Assembly (NCBI GenBank): GCA_011524575.1
Contig: WTKB01000200.1
Span: 1,783 to 13,482, forward strand
DNA from: Aquimarina sp.
Lineage (GTDB): Bacteria > Bacteroidota > Bacteroidia > Flavobacteriales > Flavobacteriaceae
DNA length: 11,700 nucleotides
Direction: 5' to 3'
The notes under the pieces are model-generated. The model had not been told where the DNA came from. It was given only the letters and a program-made list of their open reading frames with translations, and did no database searches. The translations under genes were made by a program, and so were the position numbers. This document shows positions 8,888 to 11,700 of the stretch, one piece after another. Position 1 is the first letter of the stretch; each line of letters starts with the position of its first letter.

Positions 8888-9050
8888 ATACCAATTAATC
8901 TTTAAAATCGATATCATAAATCGTTTCTTTTTACTTTCTACTTTATTAGAAAAATAAACCGTAGCTAAGGCTATGCTTGATTTTTATAATGCGTATAAAG
9001 AAAAAAACAATTCAATTTATTTTATACCGATTTCTAAGATCAATGGGTAT
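8888..9050. repeat. 163-bp imperfect palindromic element (long hairpin) after sanA
   Basis: The outer arms 8888-8914 and 9024-9050 are inverted repeats matching at 22 of 27 positions, with the pattern ATACCmATTrATCTT then AAATCGrTAT. Pairing continues more loosely inward through T-rich and A-rich stretches. A small apex hairpin at about 8960-8975 (TAGC, TAAG loop, GCTA) lies almost exactly in the middle. There is no ORF or T-tailed terminator. The right arm begins 6 bp after the sanA stop codon. Fragments resembling the left arm (11049-11090) and the apex plus right half (11463-11560) occur elsewhere in the window, so this is a dispersed repeat. Whether it moves as DNA or acts in RNA cannot be told from the sequence. 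Confidence 0.6.
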
Positions 9051-9056
9051 TAAATT

Positions 9057-9707
9057 TTATGTAATTGTAATTGGATCCCCCAAATATCGAGGACCTATTC
9101 CTAATAATAAATCTAAAAAAACTTTCACTCGAGCAAGGTATTCTCGCAAATATACTTTTGGAGCATACCTAAAAGAAACTTCTTTTGCAGCATATCCAAT
9201 AGCGTTTATTCCAAATGATTCAGCTAAATATACAGCTCTTTGATTATGAAAAAACTGTGAAATAACCGTAAAAGACTCTTGACCAAATACCTTATAAGCT
9301 CTTACCATAGAATCTAGCGTTCGAAAACCTGCATAGTCTAAAATAATTTTACTTTCAGGAATCCCTCTTTTTAATAAATCATCTTTAAAACGTTGAGGCT
9401 CGTTATAGGACTTTGTAGCATTATCTCCACTAACCAAAATATATTTGATTTTTTTGGCTTTGTAGAGTTGTACCGCCGCATCAACCCTATATTTATAAAA
9501 AGGATTAACCCCCCCTTTACGAGCATATTTTGCTGTACCTAAAACGACTCCTACTTTATTGTAGGGTACTTCCTTTAAATGAGTGAATACTTTTGAATGC
9601 GTAGAATAAACAATGATACCATTACATATCAAAAGCAATGCAAACACACTTACTAAAAAAAGTAAAGCTCGAAACAACCATTGAAAACTACCTTTTGAAA
9701 AAAACAC
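9057..9707 (-). CDS. sanA: SanA-like single-pass envelope protein (DUF218/YdcF superfamily)
   Basis: This 216-aa protein belongs to the SanA/YdcF/ElyC (DUF218) group. One hydrophobic segment (about 11-34) anchors it in the inner membrane, with the rest predicted to face the periplasm. Family motifs are clear: VLGTAK (55-60), NPFYKYR (68-74), LVSGDN (91-96), YNEP (101-104), DYAGFRTLDS (124-133), the FH pair (153-154) and the C-terminal RYLGDPI (207-213). These match E. coli SanA, which affects envelope permeability to vancomycin at high temperature; its biochemical activity is not established. The start is GTG at 9707, 7 bp after the rsmB stop. No ATG is available upstream, and starting later would cut into the membrane segment. 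The tight spacing implies co-transcription with rsmB. The family is secure, the role uncertain. Confidence 0.88.
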   Translation of the reverse strand: MFFSKGSFQWLFRALLFLVSVFALLLICNGIIVYSTHSKVFTHLKEVPYNKVGVVLGTAKYARKGGVNPFYKYRVDAAVQLYKAKKIKYILVSGDNATKSYNEPQRFKDDLLKRGIPESKIILDYAGFRTLDSMVRAYKVFGQESFTVISQFFHNQRAVYLAESFGINAIGYAAKEVSFRYAPKVYLREYLARVKVFLDLLLGIGPRYLGDPITIT

Positions 9708-9714
9708 AATATAT

Positions 9715-10926
9715 TTATTTTTTTTCTAGTAACGCTCTATAAAACCCATCATAACCAGATTGATGAGCAAAAATTTTATCATGTTTAATAAACTCAAAAT
9801 CTTTTCCTTCCTCTGTTTCTAAAAAGGCTTTTAATTGTTCTTCATTTTCAGATGGCAAAATAGAACAGGTAGCATACACCAATTTCCCGCCAGATTTTAA
9901 CATCTTTGAGTAACTTTTTAAGATTTGTAATTGTGTTTGTTTGATATTTTCTATAAACTCTGGCTTTAGTTTCCATTTTGCATCAGGATTACGGCGGAGT
10001 ACACCAAGCCCAGAACACGGTGCATCAATAAGAACACGATCAGCCTTTTGATATAACTTCTTAATATCTTTAGTGCCTGATATTTGGCGTGTCTCGATAT
10101 TAAAAGCCCCTGCTCTGCGTGCTCTCTTTTTCAGATCATTTAATTTATTAGAACGAATATCCATCGCAATAATTTGCCCTTTATTTTTAGACAAAGCAGC
10201 TAAATGTAAGGTTTTTCCACCTGCACCAGCACAAGTATCTACAATACGCATACCTGGTTGAATATCTAATAAATGTGCTACTGTTTGAGATGAGGCATCC
10301 TGAACTTCAAAAAAACCTTTTTTAAAAGCTTCTGTACGGAATACTGCTGCACGCTCTAAAAGTTCTAGGGCTTCTGGATAGTTTTTTATAGTTTTTGTGT
10401 AAATATCTTCTTTGGCAAGTGCTTCTTTAACCTGAGACACGGAAGCTTTCAAAGTATTAACACGTAAAACCACTGGTGCGGTTTGATTTTGACTTTGAAT
10501 CTCTTTTGTCCAAAAAGCTTCTCCAAGCTCGGCAACTGCTAAAGCATCCATCCAATCCGGAATAGACTCTCTTAAAACACGTTGTTTGCTGTAAGTATCA
10601 AATCGTCCTTTGATTTTTCGAGTCGGTGTTCCTTCAAATTGTTTCCAATCAGGAATTGGAATACCTTTTAATACAAGCCATACTGCAAAAACTTTATATA
10701 AATTTTCTCGTGTGTAATGATCTTTGATTTCTGCAATTTCTGCATAAAGACGCATCCAGCGTACTATATCATAAGTTGTTTGAGCAATAAAAGCTCTATC
10801 TTTAGCTCCCCAACGTTTATCTCTTTTTAAAACTTTAGCTACTACTTTATCAGCATAGACTTGTTCATTAAAAATTTCGCTTACCGCATCGACTGTTGCA
10901 AAGACAAGGTTTTTATGTAATCGCAT
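9715..10926 (-). CDS. rsmB: 16S rRNA m5C methyltransferase, RsmB/Sun (NOL1/NOP2) family
   Basis: This S-adenosylmethionine-dependent enzyme should methylate a cytosine at C5 in RNA, in the RsmB group at 16S rRNA C967 (E. coli numbering). From the ATG at 10926 it has 403 aa, near the 429 aa of E. coli RsmB. The N-terminal helical region (to about 130) resembles the NusB-like RNA-binding part. Then come the SAM motif VDTCAGAGGKT (229-239), the DAPCSGLG motif with C304, and YATCS with the catalytic nucleophile C354. The ending YDGFYRALL is family-typical. The frame stays open 13 codons upstream to a TTG at 10965, but that stretch overlaps a TACCTTTG promoter box (10948-10955), and the usual flavobacterial N-terminus begins MRLHKNLVF. 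I therefore choose 10926. sanA follows after 7 bp. Family is certain; RsmB rather than a sister m5C enzyme is likely. Confidence 0.92.
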   Translation of the reverse strand: MRLHKNLVFATVDAVSEIFNEQVYADKVVAKVLKRDKRWGAKDRAFIAQTTYDIVRWMRLYAEIAEIKDHYTRENLYKVFAVWLVLKGIPIPDWKQFEGTPTRKIKGRFDTYSKQRVLRESIPDWMDALAVAELGEAFWTKEIQSQNQTAPVVLRVNTLKASVSQVKEALAKEDIYTKTIKNYPEALELLERAAVFRTEAFKKGFFEVQDASSQTVAHLLDIQPGMRIVDTCAGAGGKTLHLAALSKNKGQIIAMDIRSNKLNDLKKRARRAGAFNIETRQISGTKDIKKLYQKADRVLIDAPCSGLGVLRRNPDAKWKLKPEFIENIKQTQLQILKSYSKMLKSGGKLVYATCSILPSENEEQLKAFLETEEGKDFEFIKHDKIFAHQSGYDGFYRALLEKK

Positions 10927-10947
10927 GAAATTTGAATGTTTAATGAG

Positions 10948-10955
10948 CAAAGGTA
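10948..10955 (-). promoter_or_regulatory. -7 box TACCTTTG of the rsmB-sanA promoter
   Basis: On the minus strand this reads TACCTTTG, an exact match to the Bacteroidota TAnnTTTG box, ending 21 bases before the ATG at 10926. That leaves room for a leader of about 15 nt. No clear TTTG is seen 19-21 bases further upstream, so the -33 part is weak. The box lies inside the longer TTG-initiated reading frame and argues against that start. Confidence 0.5.
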
Positions 10956-11048
10956 ACGATTTCAATGCTTCCTTAATAAAGAAAGTGCAACATCAAACAG
11001 ACAAAAGACTAAATACTTATTTATTACGATAAAAAAGAAACTAATAAC

Positions 11049-11090
11049 ACCAATTCTCACTCAAAATAACCGTAATAAATCATTCCTTTT
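11049..11090. repeat. Left-arm fragment of the palindromic element
   Basis: ACCAATT at 11049 matches 8890-8896. Exactly 27 bases after the start of each, TAAATCATTCCTTTT (11076-11090) matches 8917-8931 at 13 of 15 positions. AAAAT in between is also conserved in place. Identical spacing supports common descent with the 8888-9050 element. Similarity stops where the GAGCTTGTTTAAA repeat begins. Confidence 0.4.
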
Positions 11091-11091
11091 A

Positions 11092-11118
11092 GAGCTTGTT
11101 TAAAGGGAATACGAACTG
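11092..11118 (+). repeat. Isolated terminal end of the GAGCTTGTTTAAA family
   Basis: The perfect 13-bp end GAGCTTGTTTAAA (11092-11104) is followed by ATACGAAC and GTA at the same spacing as in the left end of the 4805-4961 element. TTA precedes it. A possible partner end is TTTAA-GCTC at 11296-11304, lacking four bases and followed by TAA as in the fadD-side element. That would make a 213-bp element, but the match is too weak to assert. Confidence 0.5.
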
Positions 11119-11243
11119 TATCATTTGAATGAAGTTCAAAAACATTATTACCTCCATATAAAAGTTAAACATAACTTTATGAATCAATTTTAAAGTTTAT
11201 TTTTCGCTAAAAGAACTATAAACAAAGATAAAAGAATGTTTTA

Positions 11244-11275
11244 TTTGTAATAACAAATAAAAAGACATATCTTTG
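11244..11275 (+). promoter_or_regulatory. Bacteroidota-type promoter for the candidate small RNA
   Basis: TTTG at 11244-11247 is followed, after 20 bases, by TATCTTTG at 11268-11275. Both boxes match the Bacteroidota consensus (TTTG, 19-21 bp, TAnnTTTG). Transcription would start near 11281. No protein gene follows on this strand before the terminator at 11386. Confidence 0.6.
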
Positions 11276-11280
11276 TAATA

Positions 11281-11418
11281 TATATTTGTTAGTTCTTTAA
11301 GCTCTAAAATAATATATTGATTTTAAGTTAGTGTGTTTAGTTTTGAATATTATTCAAAACTAAAAATTGTTTGTGTTAAGAGGTAAAAGAGGTGTATATA
11401 CACCTCTTTACTTTTTTT
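11281..11418 (+). ncRNA. Candidate small RNA gene, about 138 nt
   Basis: A well-spaced promoter upstream and a strong intrinsic terminator at the end bound a transcript with no meaningful ORF. There is no ATG in it, and the GTG frame at 11331 closes after 10 codons. Inside, 11336-11348 and 11352-11364 form a perfect 13-bp hairpin with an ATT loop. The 5' part (11300-11328) could fold weakly, CTAAAAT with ATTTTAAG. No SRP, tmRNA, RNase P or tRNA signature is visible. It may be a known flavobacterial class such as 6S-Flavo or Flavo-1, whose consensus I cannot test here, or a new RNA. An untranslated leader with attenuator is less likely, since no gene follows within 280 bp. The exact 5' end is inferred. 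Confidence 0.5.
11386..11418 (+). terminator. Intrinsic terminator of the candidate small RNA
   Basis: Positions 11386-11409 form a perfect 24-base palindrome (core GAGGTGTAT/ATACACCTC). It is followed by AC and then seven T (11412-11418). The T run lies on the plus-strand side only; the other side reads as mixed sequence, so it terminates rightward transcription. A second AAGAGG just upstream (11379-11383) could compete for the same CCTCTT arm. Confidence 0.8.
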
Positions 11419-11462
11419 AATGAATTTAACTAACTAATCTTTAAGAATAATGGAATAGTTGA

Positions 11463-11560
11463 GGCTATGCTTGAGAGCTTGTTTAAACTCAATACTTCCT
11501 GTAATGCAATTTAAACAAGCTCTGATTTTTCTAATATGTATAAAGAAAAATCCTCTAATT
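11463..11560. repeat. Apex and right half of the palindromic element, interrupted by a 48-bp insert
   Basis: ggctatgcttga at 11463-11474 is identical to 8969-8980. After the 48-bp insert and a TGA, 11526 onward reads TTTTTcTAATatGTATAAAGAAAAA and then AATTTATTTTA, matching 8981-9024 with few changes. The two together form an interrupted copy of the element downstream of sanA. The left half is not recognisable directly upstream. Confidence 0.6.
11475..11522. mobile_element. 48-bp miniature inverted-repeat element with TGA target duplication
   Basis: Perfect 13-bp inverted repeats, GAGCTTGTTTAAA (11475-11487) and TTTAAACAAGCTC (11510-11522), enclose 22 bases. TGA stands directly outside each end (11472-11474 and 11523-11525). 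The inner TTCCTGTAAT is identical to the subterminal part of the right end of the 4805-4961 element. The homologous sequence at 8969-8990 has a single TGA and no insert. This looks like a minimal, non-autonomous member of the family. Confidence 0.65.
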
Positions 11561-11700
11561 TATTTTACAGCAATAATTGATATTATTTTGAAGTTTTGGG
11601 TTATAGTTTATATTTAGTTTAAATATATTCTTATTTTCGTCGAAATATAAAAAAAACAAGATAAAATATATTTTTTTTGTGTTTTTAGAATAAAATAACA
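11561..11700. other. AT-rich tail with no recognisable gene
   Basis: I see no ORF, RNA gene or clear consensus promoter in this stretch. It contains homopolymer A and T runs and may be upstream or downstream DNA of a gene outside the window. Confidence 0.5.

Noticed and set aside
8977..9243. Plus-strand frame of 88 codons across the palindromic element and the sanA end
   Set aside because: It is half repeat sequence and half antisense to sanA, with no promoter and no family resemblance.
11164..11176. GTTAAACATAACT as a right end for the isolated repeat at 11092
   Set aside because: Only 7 of 13 positions match the expected TTTAAACAAGCTC, which is easily reached by chance in AT-rich DNA.
11336..11364. 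The 13-bp AT hairpin as a separate terminator
   Set aside because: It is followed by A-rich rather than T-rich sequence on the plus strand, so it is better seen as an internal structure of the candidate RNA.
1..11700. CRISPR array, tRNA/rRNA, defence or biosynthetic cluster
   Set aside because: No regularly spaced repeats, cloverleaf or rRNA sequence, and no toxin, nuclease, transposase or synthase genes were seen. The six proteins are ordinary chromosomal functions.

Overview
This window looks like chromosomal DNA of a marine-type flavobacterium (Bacteroidota, probably Flavobacteriaceae). It is strongly AT-rich, and the proteins are of flavobacterial type. The recognisable promoters follow the Bacteroidota pattern (TTTG, a spacer of about 20 bp, then TAnnTTTG), and Shine-Dalgarno sites are absent. 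All six protein genes lie on the minus strand, so transcription runs from high to low coordinates.

The right half holds housekeeping genes. rsmB (16S rRNA m5C methyltransferase) starts at 10926, and sanA (single-pass envelope protein) follows 7 bp after its stop, so the two are probably co-transcribed. After a 233-bp gap filled by hairpin-forming DNA comes purL, the large single-chain FGAM synthetase of purine synthesis (5101-8823), closed by a strong intrinsic terminator. The left half handles fatty acids. A long-chain acyl-CoA synthetase (fadD, 2995-4767) has its own terminator. Then a MarR-family regulator lies 19 bp upstream of a fused 3-hydroxyacyl-CoA dehydrogenase/enoyl-CoA hydratase (fadN type) and probably controls it. 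FadD would activate fatty acids and FadN would carry out the two middle steps of beta-oxidation. Thiolase and acyl-CoA dehydrogenase are not in the window and may lie beyond its left edge.

The intergenic DNA is the less ordinary part. (1) A family of small elements shares the terminal inverted repeat GAGCTTGTTTAAA. It includes a 157-bp element upstream of fadD, an isolated end at 11092, and a 48-bp miniature (11475-11522) flanked by TGA on both sides. The related sequence at 8969-8990 serves as its uninterrupted empty site. (2) A 163-bp imperfect palindrome (8888-9050) lies just after sanA, with related fragments at 11049-11090 and 11463-11560. (3) A gene-free stretch at 11244-11418 holds a well-spaced promoter, an internal hairpin and a strong plus-strand terminator with almost no coding capacity. 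It is a candidate small-RNA gene of about 138 nt. No tRNA, rRNA, CRISPR, transposase or phage gene was seen, and no multi-gene novel system is evident. The most novel material is the sRNA candidate and the two repeat families.
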